Below, piece by piece: positions 1 to 7,559 of a stretch of DNA of 9,581 nucleotides; positions within the stretch are counted from its first letter, which is position 1; each line of letters starts with the position of its first letter. Below the pieces are notes generated by a model. The model saw only the letters and a list, made by a program, of their open reading frames with translations, was not told where the DNA came from and did not search any database. Origin of the DNA: Oscillospiraceae bacterium (GTDB lineage: Bacteria > Bacillota > Clostridia > Oscillospirales > Oscillospiraceae); assembly GCA_017409645.1 (NCBI GenBank), contig JAFQSI010000300.1:1-9581 (forward strand), written 5' to 3'. The position numbers and the translations under genes are program-made.

Positions 1-864
<864 letters not shown>

Positions 865-878
865 GTCTAAGCCTATTG

Positions 879-908
879 CACCCCAGGCCATCGGCCTGGG
901 GTGTTTTT
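879..908 (+). terminator. Rho-independent terminator of ftsZ
   Basis: A perfect 11-bp stem (CACCCCAGGCC at 879-889 with GGCCTGGGGTG at 893-903), a 3-base loop and a TTTTT run at 904-908. It ends only two bases before the ribosome binding site of the next gene (911-915), leaving no room for a separate promoter between them. Confidence 0.93.
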
Positions 909-922
909 ACGGAGGATGGAAT

Positions 923-2128
923 GTGAACAAGCTGTTTTTTGAATACTGGCAGCTCCCCCGGGAGGGGAAGCTGCTTCTGGACCTGGCTGTGCGGAAAACG
1001 CCGGAGCAGCTTCCGGAGGACCTCGACTGGGCGTATTTCGATGCACTGCTGAAGCAGCATCGGATCCAGCCCCTGCTGCTGCGGGCTCTGCGGAGCCTGG
1101 AGCCGGGGAAATATCCGGAGCTGGACCGGTACCGGGCCATGCAGGGCAAGCTCACACGGGACAGCCTGACCCGGCTGCAGACACTGGCAGCCGTCAATGC
1201 CGCCTTTTCCGACTCGGGGATCCGGCTGCTCTCCATGAAGGGACCGCTGCTGTCTGTGGAGCTTTACGGAGATCCCTCCATGCGCTCGAGCCGGGATCTG
1301 GATCTGATGGTGGACCAGGGGGATCTGAAGCGGGCCGGGGCGATCCTGGAGGGGATGGGCTTCGTCCGGAAAGAGAATCCCTACGCGGCAACGCCCCTGC
1401 GGTACAAATTTTTCGAAAAGATCGAACATGAGAAGCATGAGGTCTACCACAAGGGGGAGCTTTGCCTGGAGATGCACTGGCAGAGCGACTATCAGACAGA
1501 ACAGTCCTTCGACGCCCTGTGGGCGGGCCGGGAGGAGCGGCAGCTGCTGGGCCGCAGCATCGCCGTCATGGGCCCGGCGGACCGGTTCCCGGCGCTGATC
1601 ATCCACGCGGCGGAGCATGGCTTCCTGCGGCAGCGGTGGCTGCTGGACCTGTACGAGCTGCAGAAGAAGCCCTATTTCTCCTGGGAGCAGGTCCACGACG
1701 CCATGCACAGCCAGGGCGTGGGGGAGATCCTGCTGGAGACGATGCTGGTCATGTACCGGCTGGACCTGCCCGGCCTGCCGGACGTCTGCTGCGACCGCTT
1801 CCGGCTGACCCGGACGGACCGGGGCGTCGCCCTGGAAACTGTGCCGGAGCTGGCAGAGGAGGCCCGGCGGGCCGCGCAGCTGTGTGAGGCGGTGTATCCG
1901 CTGCTGCTGCGGGAGGTCAGGCCCACGGAGCCCGAGTGGAAGGCCTATGACCGGTGCCTGCCCACCAGCATGTACGGCAAGACCCTTCTCCAGCAGCTGC
2001 TGCTGGTGCTGGGTCCCACAAAATACGAATTTGAGCTGATCGACCTGCCGGACTGGCTGTTCTGGCTGTATTTCCTGATCCGGCCCTTCAACTGGCTGCG
2101 CAGGAAGCTCTTTGGAGGGAAGGAATGA
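923..2128 (+). CDS. Nucleotidyltransferase-fold family protein (NTP_transf_5 / PF14907 type)
   Basis: A 401-residue cytoplasmic protein. The start is GTG at 923, seven bases after GGAGG (911-915); ATGs at 916 and 921 are out of frame. Upstream codons in frame run through the ftsZ terminator and tail and are not credible. The family pattern is clear: MKGPLL at 105-110, LYGDP at 114-118, then RSSRDLDLMV at 121-130, whose Asp125 and Asp127 resemble the metal-binding DxD of polymerase-beta-like nucleotidyltransferases. LEMHW follows at 182-186, and a histidine-rich HAAEHG...RWLLDL segment at 228-243. In this family these motifs are known but substrates are mostly unknown; members often sit near polysaccharide or peptide-modification genes. 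The stop overlaps the next gene's start as ATGA, so the two are probably translationally coupled. Substrate here is not determinable from sequence. Confidence 0.85.
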   Translation: MNKLFFEYWQLPREGKLLLDLAVRKTPEQLPEDLDWAYFDALLKQHRIQPLLLRALRSLEPGKYPELDRYRAMQGKLTRDSLTRLQTLAAVNAAFSDSGIRLLSMKGPLLSVELYGDPSMRSSRDLDLMVDQGDLKRAGAILEGMGFVRKENPYAATPLRYKFFEKIEHEKHEVYHKGELCLEMHWQSDYQTEQSFDALWAGREERQLLGRSIAVMGPADRFPALIIHAAEHGFLRQRWLLDLYELQKKPYFSWEQVHDAMHSQGVGEILLETMLVMYRLDLPGLPDVCCDRFRLTRTDRGVALETVPELAEEARRAAQLCEAVYPLLLREVRPTEPEWKAYDRCLPTSMYGKTLLQQLLLVLGPTKYEFELIDLPDWLFWLYFLIRPFNWLRRKLFGGKE

Positions 2129-2877
2129 ACGCATACGGCGCACTGGCAGCCAGCTATGACCGGCTGACCAACGATGTGGATTATGGAAGCTGGGTGGATT
2201 TTGCCCAGGCCATCGCACAGCGGGAGGGCGTGAAGCCCCGGACCGTGGCGGATCTGGCCTGCGGCACCGGCTCGGCTACCCGGATTCTGGCGGAGCGGGG
2301 ATACCGGGTGACGGCGGTGGACCTGAGCGAAAGCATGCTCACCGAGGCCCTGGACAAATGCGCGGATCTGGAGAACCTGCCAACCTTTGTCCACCAGGAT
2401 CTGGCCCGGCTGAGGCTCCCCAGGGCCGTGGACATGGCGGTGTGCTTCCTGGACAGCCTGGACTATATCCTGGACCCCGGCGACTGCGAAAGGGCCATCC
2501 GACAGGCCTACAGGGCCCTGAACCCCGGCGGCATCTTCATCTTCGATGTGAACACCCCGGAGAAGCTGCGGGCCATGGACGGGCAGGTCTTCCTGGACGA
2601 GGACGACGACGTCTACTGTGTCTGGCGGGGGGAATTCGATGAAGCTGCCAACATCTGCTCCTACGGCATGGACCTGTTCCAGCGGCAGGGGGATGTGTGG
2701 GTGCGCTCCTTTGAGGAGCATCAGGAGTACGCCTATTCCATCGAACAGTTGACCGGCTATCTCAAAAACGCCGGCTTCACCCATATCCGGGTCTGGGCTG
2801 ACCGGCTTTTCTGCGCTCCCAGGGAAGGGGAGCAGCGGGTCTGGTTCCAGGCGAGGAAAGGGATCGTCCGGCGATAA
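2125..2877 (+). CDS. Class I SAM-dependent methyltransferase
   Basis: A 250-residue soluble methyltransferase with a Rossmann-like fold. Motif I, VADLACGTGS, is at residues 41-50 and binds the methionine part of SAM. The strand-2 acidic residue is Asp66 in VTAVDLSESML, the likely ribose contact. QDL follows at 91-93, and the strand-4/5 region AVDMAVCFLDSLDY at 101-114, then LNPGGIFIFDVN at 132-143. The N-terminal stretch around YDRLTNDVDYGSW is typical of a small-molecule-type Methyltransf_25 subgroup widespread in Clostridia. The ATG at 2125 overlaps the upstream stop (ATGA), with GGAGGGAAGGA at 2114-2124. Two stop codons in tandem (2875-2880) end the gene, and a terminator follows at once. 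The acceptor is unknown. Pairing with the nucleotidyltransferase suggests both act on one pathway or product, but that is inference from overlap alone. Confidence 0.9.
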   Translation: MNAYGALAASYDRLTNDVDYGSWVDFAQAIAQREGVKPRTVADLACGTGSATRILAERGYRVTAVDLSESMLTEALDKCADLENLPTFVHQDLARLRLPRAVDMAVCFLDSLDYILDPGDCERAIRQAYRALNPGGIFIFDVNTPEKLRAMDGQVFLDEDDDVYCVWRGEFDEAANICSYGMDLFQRQGDVWVRSFEEHQEYAYSIEQLTGYLKNAGFTHIRVWADRLFCAPREGEQRVWFQARKGIVRR

Positions 2878-2883
2878 TAAAAG

Positions 2884-2917
2884 TAGGGAACGACCGGTGG
2901 TCGTTCCCTATGGTTTT
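2884..2917. terminator. Bidirectional terminator between convergent methyltransferase and pgi
   Basis: A 12-bp perfect stem TAGGGAACGACC / GGTCGTTCCCTA (2884-2895 with 2899-2910), loop GGT. On the plus strand it is followed by TGGTTTT; read from the minus strand it is followed by CTTTTATTA. It can therefore end transcripts from both converging genes. Confidence 0.88.
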
Positions 2918-2919
2918 AT

Positions 2920-4500
2920 TTAGATGTTCAGCAGATCAGAGTAGACCTTCAGAGCGCCGTCGGTGTCGTGGGCCAGGACCTTCTTGGCCAGGACCTTACC
3001 CAGCTGGACGCCTTCCTGATCGAAGGAGTTGATATTCCAGGCGAAGCCCTGGAACATGACCTTGTTCTCGAAGTGGGCCAGCAGAGCGCCCAGGGAGGCG
3101 GGGGTCAGCTTGTCGCCGATGATGATGGAGCTGGGACGGCCGCCCTCGAACTTCTTGTTCAGGTCGGTGTCATCCTTGCCGCAGGCAAAGGCCACGATCT
3201 GGGCGGCCACGTTGGCGCAGAGCTTCTGCTGGGAGGTGGAGCCCTGGATCACAACGTCGGAGCCCATCTGGCTGTTGCGGTAGCCGACGAACTGCAGGGG
3301 GACGATGCCGGTGCCCTGGTGCAGCAGCTGATAGAAGGAGTGCTGACCGTTGGTGCCGGGTTCGCCGAAGATGATGGGGCCGGTGACATAGTTCACAGGC
3401 TCGCCGAAGCGGTTGACGGACTTGCCATTGGACTCCATGTCCAGCTGCTGCAGGTGAGCGGGGAAGCGGGACAGGGCCTGGGAGTAGGGCAGAACGGCAG
3501 TGTTGGGGTAGCCCAGAACATTGCGCTCGTAGACACCGATCAGGGCATCCAACATGGCGGGGTTCTTCAGCAGGTCCTCATTCTTGGCCAGGAGGTCAGC
3601 CTCGGCAGCGCCGCTGAGGAAGTCGGCGAAGACCTCGGGACCGAAGGCCAGGCTCAGGACGCAGCCGCCAACGCCGGAGGAGGAGGAGAAACGGCCGCCG
3701 ATGTAGTCATCCATGAAGAAGGCAGCCAGATAGTCGGGAGAGGCGGCCAGGGGAGAGGTCTCGGAGGTGACGCAGGCCATGTGGTTGGCGGGGTTCAGAC
3801 CGGCATTGACCAGAGCATCCTTGACGAAGGACTCGTTGGTCAGAGTCTCCAGAGTGGTGCCGGACTTGGAAACCAGCACGAACAGGGTGTGGGCCAGATC
3901 CAGGTTGGACAGCACGCCGGCGGCGTCGTCGGGGTCGACGTTGGAGATGAAGGCGGCCTTCATCTTCAGGTTGCCGGTGACCTTGGCCCAGTTCTCCAGA
4001 GCCAGGTAGATGGCCCGGGGGCCCAGGTCGGAGCCGCCGATGCCGATCTGGCAGACGGTGGTGAACTTCTCGCCGGCGGCATTGACGATCTCACCGGCGT
4101 GGACCTTGTTTGCGAAGGCGGCGATTTTCTGCTGCTCGCCCACATAGAACTCGCGCTTGTCGACGCCGTCAGCCTGGACAGCCTCGCCCAGCTGGCCGCG
4201 GCACATGTGGTGCAGGACGCGGCGCTTCTCGCCGGTATTGACCACGGCGCCGTTGTACAGCTCGGCGAACTTCTCCACCAGCTGCTGCTCCTTGGCGAAG
4301 TCGGCCATGATGGTCAGGATCTCGTCATTGACGGGACGGGCGCCGAAGTTGAAGTCCAGGCCGCAGCCCATGGGCACAGAGTACTTCTTCACGCGCTCAG
4401 CGCCGTTCTCGCCGGTCATGGCGGCGGCCAGCTTGACAGGCTCAGCGGCCTTCAGTGCGGCGTAGGAAGCCAGAGTGTCCATGTTGTTCCAATTGATCAT
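2920..4500 (-). CDS. pgi: Glucose-6-phosphate isomerase
   Basis: Cytoplasmic enzyme interconverting glucose 6-phosphate and fructose 6-phosphate in glycolysis/gluconeogenesis. The 526-residue product is full length for the long (E. coli/animal-like) PGI form. Visible motifs: IGIGGSDLGPRA near 152-162, the phosphate-binding SKSGTT at 211-216, the first PGI signature DYIGGRFSSSSGVG near 265-278 with Arg270, LDMESNGK with Glu356 as the base, GTNGQHSFYQLLHQG with His386, and GVQLGKVLAKK with Lys502. All catalytic positions expected by comparison with animal PGI are present. The ATG at 4500 has AGGAGG eight bases upstream (4509-4514) and a good promoter. Codon use is strongly biased, like ftsZ, suggesting high expression. 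It is a stand-alone unit. A second copy of the gene begins to appear at 9452, which is unusual. Confidence 0.98.
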   Translation of the reverse strand: MINWNNMDTLASYAALKAAEPVKLAAAMTGENGAERVKKYSVPMGCGLDFNFGARPVNDEILTIMADFAKEQQLVEKFAELYNGAVVNTGEKRRVLHHMCRGQLGEAVQADGVDKREFYVGEQQKIAAFANKVHAGEIVNAAGEKFTTVCQIGIGGSDLGPRAIYLALENWAKVTGNLKMKAAFISNVDPDDAAGVLSNLDLAHTLFVLVSKSGTTLETLTNESFVKDALVNAGLNPANHMACVTSETSPLAASPDYLAAFFMDDYIGGRFSSSSGVGGCVLSLAFGPEVFADFLSGAAEADLLAKNEDLLKNPAMLDALIGVYERNVLGYPNTAVLPYSQALSRFPAHLQQLDMESNGKSVNRFGEPVNYVTGPIIFGEPGTNGQHSFYQLLHQGTGIVPLQFVGYRNSQMGSDVVIQGSTSQQKLCANVAAQIVAFACGKDDTDLNKKFEGGRPSSIIIGDKLTPASLGALLAHFENKVMFQGFAWNINSFDQEGVQLGKVLAKKVLAHDTDGALKVYSDLLNI

Positions 4501-4557
4501 GTGAATATCCTCCTAAAATATGTAAAAAATCGGTTCGCGGTTATGTTTTACAAATGT

Positions 4558-4586
4558 ATTATACTACCGGCCGCACAAAATTGCAA
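4558..4586 (-). promoter_or_regulatory. Sigma-A-type promoter of pgi
   Basis: Read on the minus strand: TTGCAA (4581-4586), a 17-base spacer, then a perfect TATAAT (4558-4563). The predicted start falls near 4550, giving a leader of about 50 bases that contains the AGGAGG ribosome binding site. Confidence 0.75.
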
Positions 4587-4709
4587 GAATATATAAAGAA
4601 AGTATGGAAAATTGCCTAAAAAACTTCAGGATTGCCAGAAAATGGATACCATATCCAAGCATTAACTGTCTTACGGATACGCTCCCGTCCATGTTCGGTC
4701 ATTCGGGAA

Positions 4710-4737
4710 TTGACTTGACGGAAGGATGTGGTATCAT
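4710..4737 (+). promoter_or_regulatory. Promoter of the acyltransferase gene
   Basis: TTGACT (4710-4715), a 16-base spacer, then TATCAT (4732-4737) preceded by TGG (4729-4731), an extended -10 element. A second, overlapping pair is possible: TTGACG (4715-4720) with TATTTA (4737-4742), also 16 bases apart. Confidence 0.6.
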
Positions 4738-4759
4738 ATTTAGAAAAAAGGAGGTCGCC

Positions 4760-5761
4760 ATGTCCTGTCGAACTATCATCAAATACCGCTCCGTATGGAT
4801 GGGAGCGGCGATGCTGTGGATCCTGTTTTTCCACATCCCCATGGAGCTGCCCAGTGCATCTCTCCGGCTCTTCCGTCAGCTCGGCTACGGCGGTGTGGAT
4901 CTGTGTCTGTTCGCATCCGGCGTCGGCTGCTTTTACTCCCTGTCGAAGGATCCGGACGCCGGGCGGTTCCTGGGCCGCCGTCTGTGGCGGCTGGGACCGG
5001 TGTACCTGATCTTCATGCTGTTCTGGCTGCCCTGGCAGTACACGAAGGGGGTCGTCACGCTCCCCAATCTGCTGGGCAACCTGTTCGGGATCCAGTATCT
5101 GACCGCCCTGCACAACGAATTCAACTGGTATATCAGCGCGATCCTGGTCCTGTATGTGCTGGCGCCCTATCTCAAGGCGGTCATCGATACGGCCGGACGG
5201 AAGGGCAGGGTGCTGTTTCTGGGGCTGCTTCTGGTGCTGACGGTGCCCTTCTGGATGTCCGGCACCTACATCATCATCGTCACCCGGATCCCCATTTTCT
5301 ATCTGGGCATGCTCTTCGCGGCAGCAAGTGCCGAGGGACGGAGCATCCGGCCCTGGCAGCTGCTTGTCGCAGTGGCGCTGGCGGCTGTGGGCGTGGCGGC
5401 GCTGAACTGGGGCTTTGAGCATATTATGGACCGAATGTGGGCATACGGCCTGCACTGGTATCCGCATATCCTGATCGCTCCGCCTGCGTGCGTGCTGCTG
5501 TCGCTGCTCATGGAGGCGCTGGAGCGGCTCCCCGGCGGCGGGCGGATCGTGGGGCTCCTTTCGAAGATCGGCGGATACTCCTTCGAGATCTATCTGCTCC
5601 ACTTTCCCATGGTGGACATTCTGTCGGAGCTGATCCGGGAGCGGGGACTGCAGGAGCATCGGACGCTGATCTGGACCGCGGGCCTATTGGTCCTGTCCTG
5701 TGGCTGCGTAGTGCTGCAAAGGGCAGCCAACACCGTGACCGGCTGGGTCAGGAAAAAGTGA
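4760..5761 (+). CDS. Acyltransferase-3 family integral membrane protein
   Basis: A 333-residue polytopic membrane protein. The start chosen is ATG 4760, five bases after AAGGAGG (4748-4754) and just downstream of a promoter; an in-frame ATG at 4604 lies upstream of that promoter and has no ribosome binding site. Family marks: the first membrane segment with WILFFHIP, whose His25 is the expected catalytic residue; GYGGVDLCLFASGVGCFYS at 43-60; and the basic loop FLGRRLWRLGPVYLIF at 70-85. About nine to ten hydrophobic segments follow, ending with the usual GGYSFEIYLLHFPMV segment near 274-288. Such proteins (OafA/WecH-like) move acetyl or other acyl groups onto sugars of cell-wall or exopolysaccharides, or onto antibiotics. 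No sugar-biosynthesis genes are adjacent, so the substrate is unknown. It is a single-gene unit between its own promoter and terminator. Confidence 0.88.
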   Translation: MSCRTIIKYRSVWMGAAMLWILFFHIPMELPSASLRLFRQLGYGGVDLCLFASGVGCFYSLSKDPDAGRFLGRRLWRLGPVYLIFMLFWLPWQYTKGVVTLPNLLGNLFGIQYLTALHNEFNWYISAILVLYVLAPYLKAVIDTAGRKGRVLFLGLLLVLTVPFWMSGTYIIIVTRIPIFYLGMLFAAASAEGRSIRPWQLLVAVALAAVGVAALNWGFEHIMDRMWAYGLHWYPHILIAPPACVLLSLLMEALERLPGGGRIVGLLSKIGGYSFEIYLLHFPMVDILSELIRERGLQEHRTLIWTAGLLVLSCGCVVLQRAANTVTGWVRKK

Positions 5762-5765
5762 AATC

Positions 5766-5802
5766 AAAAAGCTGCGGATCCATGGGATTCCGCAGCTTTT
5801 TT
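5766..5802. terminator. Bidirectional terminator between acyltransferase and TrmH-family gene
   Basis: AAAAAGCTGCGGA (5766-5778) pairs with TCCGCAGCTTTTT (5789-5801); the loop can add a small TCC/GGA stem. A T run follows on the plus strand, and the A run at its left edge gives the T run on the minus strand. It serves both converging genes. Confidence 0.92.
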
Positions 5803-5811
5803 GGTATCCGG

Positions 5812-6618
5812 TCATCTGAGCCGCAGCTCCCAGAAGGCCACGGCGGCTGCTGCCGCCACGTTCAGGGAGTCGACCCCGTGGGACATGGGGATCTTCACCG
5901 TGTAGTCGCAGGCTTCCATGACGGCGGGGGCGAGTCCATCGCCCTCGCTGCCGAGAACCAGAGCAAGACGCTCCTCGGCGGCGAGCCGGGGATCATCCAC
6001 GCTGACGCTCCGGTCCGTCAGGGCCAGGGCGGCGGTTTTGATGCCCAGGTCCCGGAGCTGCCGGGGCCAGTCCCGGTCCAGCCGGGCCCAGGGGATCTGG
6101 AACACGGTGCCCATGCTGACCCGGACGGCCCGGCGGTGCAGGGGATCGCAGCAGCTCGGGGAGAGGAGGATGGCGTCCATGTGCAGGGCCGCCGCAGAGC
6201 GCAGGATCGCGCCCACATTGGCGGCGTCGGCGATGCCGTCCAGAACCGCCACCCGGCGGGCGCTTCGGGCCACTTCCGCCAGGGTTTTCGGCCTGGGGCG
6301 GCGCATGGCGCACAGACAGCCCCTGGTCAGCGAGTAACCCGTCAGCTTCGACAGAGTCTCCCGGTCGGCGGTGTAGACGGGCGTTTCGGGGCAGCGGTCC
6401 AGCAGGACGCCGGAGACGCCTTCGATCTGCCGCCGCTCCATCAGGAAGGACACCGGCTCGCAGCCGGCATCCAGGGCATGACCGATGACCTTGTGGCTCT
6501 CGGCGATGAAGAGCCCCTCGTCGGGATTTCGTCTGCTTCGCAGCTGGGCTTCCGTGAGCCGGAAATAGGGGGCCAGGGCGGGATGGTTCAGGTCGGTGAT
6601 CTCAATGATGTTGGGCAT
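5812..6618 (-). CDS. TrmH/SpoU-family RNA 2'-O-methyltransferase
   Basis: A 268-residue cytoplasmic SPOUT enzyme predicted to methylate a ribose 2'-hydroxyl in rRNA or tRNA using SAM. An N-terminal substrate-binding region occupies about 20-105 (EGLFIAESHKVI near 34-45). The trefoil-knot catalytic domain carries all three SpoU motifs: NVGAILRSA at 134-142 (Asn134 and Arg140), LVLGSEGDGL at 220-229, and the knot motif IPMSHGVDSLNVAAAAAV at 243-260. The ATG at 6618 has AGGGAG at 6627-6632, eight bases away. The exact nucleotide modified is not predictable: rlmB-, trmH- and YsgA-like members share these motifs. It is a single-gene unit, divergent from the TetR gene. It is Arg-rich, with CGG codons common, matching the background of this genome. 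Confidence 0.93.
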   Translation of the reverse strand: MPNIIEITDLNHPALAPYFRLTEAQLRSRRNPDEGLFIAESHKVIGHALDAGCEPVSFLMERRQIEGVSGVLLDRCPETPVYTADRETLSKLTGYSLTRGCLCAMRRPRPKTLAEVARSARRVAVLDGIADAANVGAILRSAAALHMDAILLSPSCCDPLHRRAVRVSMGTVFQIPWARLDRDWPRQLRDLGIKTAALALTDRSVSVDDPRLAAEERLALVLGSEGDGLAPAVMEACDYTVKIPMSHGVDSLNVAAAAAVAFWELRLR

Positions 6619-6647
6619 GGTACGTTCTCCCTCGTTCCGTTTGGGTA

Positions 6648-6677
6648 ATCATAGCACAACCGCGCCCCTCATTGCAA
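6648..6677 (-). promoter_or_regulatory. Promoter of the TrmH-family gene
   Basis: On the minus strand: TTGCAA (6672-6677), an 18-base spacer ending in TGC, then TATGAT (6648-6653), an extended -10 form. The same -35 hexamer TTGCAA is used at pgi. Confidence 0.6.
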
Positions 6678-6710
6678 GCGGCGGATGCGGAAGTCCGCAG
6701 GAAAAGACAG

Positions 6711-6739
6711 TTGATTCCCCCCTGGAATCGTGATACAAT
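6711..6739 (+). promoter_or_regulatory. Promoter of the TetR-type gene
   Basis: TTGATT (6711-6716), a 17-base spacer, then TACAAT (6734-6739) preceded by TGA (extended -10). It lies downstream of an in-frame ATG at 6730, which supports the start at 6787. No clear palindromic TetR operator is seen over or beside it. Confidence 0.7.
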
Positions 6740-6786
6740 TGCTCTTACAACATCAGGCAGCCACATGTGCGGAGGGAGGAACGGAA

Positions 6787-7359
6787 ATGGCCGAACGCGC
6801 AAAGAATATGCGTCAGCTTCTGATCGAAGCGGGCATCGAGGAGATCAACCGGGCCGGTGTCACGGATTTTTCTGTCCGCCGGGTCGCTACCGCCTGCGGC
6901 GTCAGCTGTGCCGCGCCCTACAAGCATTTCAAGGATAAGCGGGAGTTCATCGCCGCCATCATCGACTATGTCAACGCCCAGTGGCGCGAGCGGCAGGATC
7001 AGATCCTTGCCGGCTGCGGCGGGGACCTGCGCCGGCAGATCGTGGAGGTGGTGGTGGGCTATCTGGCCTTCCTCATGGAGAAGCCCTGGTTCCGGTCCGT
7101 TCTGATGCTCAAGGATGCAGAATTCGACAATCTCTATCACAAGGCCCGTGGCCAGATGTCCAGCCGCAGCCAGCAGCTGCAGGAGCGGTTCTTTGCCGAG
7201 TCCGGCTGGGAGCCGGACCGCATCCGCCGGAAGCTGCACATCGTCCGGGCGATCCTGTTCGGAACTGTCTTTCTCATCGACTCCGGCGAGCTTTCCTTCG
7301 ACGCTGCAGTTCTGGAGACAGTCCGCGCTGCCGTTGACCGGGAATTCGATCTGCCGTAA
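6787..7359 (+). CDS. TetR/AcrR-family transcriptional regulator
   Basis: A 190-residue cytoplasmic DNA-binding protein of usual TetR length. The N-terminal helix-turn-helix spans about residues 28-47: FSVRRVATACGVSCAAPYKHF, followed by KDKREFIAAI, the classic join to helix 4. The C-terminal part is helical and would hold ligand and dimer contacts; it contains MEKPWFRSVLMLKD near 87-100. The start is ATG 6787, with GGAGGGAGGA at 6771-6780; an in-frame ATG at 6730 lies upstream of the -10 box. The divergent neighbour is an RNA methyltransferase, not the pump or enzyme usually controlled by such a regulator, so the target may be elsewhere or the gene may be self-regulated. No GC-rich terminator follows the stop, only A/T-rich sequence, so transcripts may run on into the tRNA and end at its terminator. 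Confidence 0.92.
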   Translation: MAERAKNMRQLLIEAGIEEINRAGVTDFSVRRVATACGVSCAAPYKHFKDKREFIAAIIDYVNAQWRERQDQILAGCGGDLRRQIVEVVVGYLAFLMEKPWFRSVLMLKDAEFDNLYHKARGQMSSRSQQLQERFFAESGWEPDRIRRKLHIVRAILFGTVFLIDSGELSFDAAVLETVRAAVDREFDLP

Positions 7360-7387
7360 AATTTTTTGCAAAAATAAAAAATTGTGC

Positions 7388-7416
7388 TTGCATTTTTTGA
7401 CATGCCGTGCTATTAT
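7388..7416 (+). promoter_or_regulatory. Promoter of tRNA-Pro
   Basis: TTGCAT (7388-7393), a 17-base spacer ending in TGC, then TATTAT (7411-7416), an extended -10. A perfect TTGACA also lies at 7397-7402 but has no -10 box at a workable distance. The predicted start is near 7423, and the roughly 23-base leader can form a small GCTGT/ACAGC hairpin (7423-7438) before the mature tRNA. Confidence 0.65.
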
Positions 7417-7445
7417 ATCAGGGCTGTCAGGAAACAGCACAATAT

Positions 7446-7522
7446 CCGGGTGTGGCGAAGTTTGGTATCGCGCTTGAATGGGGTTCAAGAGGCCGCTGGT
7501 TCGAATCCAGTCACTCGGACCA
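7446..7522 (+). tRNA. tRNA-Pro, anticodon GGG
   Basis: A complete 77-base cloverleaf. Acceptor CCGGGTG (7446-7452) pairs with CACTCGG (7512-7518), including one G-T pair. D stem GCGA/TCGC is at 7455-7458 and 7468-7471. Anticodon stem CTTGA/TCAAG is at 7473-7477 and 7485-7489, with loop ATGGGGT, so the anticodon is GGG (7480-7482), reading CCC and CCU. T arm GCTGG TTCGAAT CCAGT spans 7495-7511, with one G-T pair. Discriminator A is followed by an encoded CCA (7520-7522). Promoter upstream and terminator directly after make it a monocistronic tRNA unit. The rest of the body closely follows the usual bacterial tRNA-Pro pattern. Confidence 0.96.
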
Positions 7523-7523
7523 C

Positions 7524-7555
7524 AAAAGCCGTCTTGCGAAAGCAAGACGGCTTTT
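7524..7555 (+). terminator. Terminator of tRNA-Pro
   Basis: A 14-bp perfect stem AAAAGCCGTCTTGC / GCAAGACGGCTTTT (7524-7537 with 7542-7555) with a GAAA tetraloop, starting two bases after the tRNA CCA end. It may also end read-through from the TetR gene. Confidence 0.93.
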
Positions 7556-7559
7556 GAAC

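Noticed and set aside
2968..4596. Long open frame (542 codons) on the plus strand antisense to pgi
   Set aside because: It is the mirror of a strongly codon-biased gene, which removes antisense stops. The product is a low-complexity Gly/Val/Gln/Leu-rich string with no family motifs, and there is no suitable ribosome binding site.
5437..6648. Long open frame (403 codons) on the plus strand across the acyltransferase end and the TrmH-family gene
   Set aside because: It crosses the two-way terminator and is antisense to clear SpoU motifs. The product is Gly/Arg/Ala-rich without domains.
7397..7402. Perfect TTGACA as the -35 box of the tRNA promoter
   Set aside because: No -10-like hexamer lies 16-18 bases downstream (that stretch is CAGGGC). 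The box at 7388 pairs with TATTAT at the right distance.
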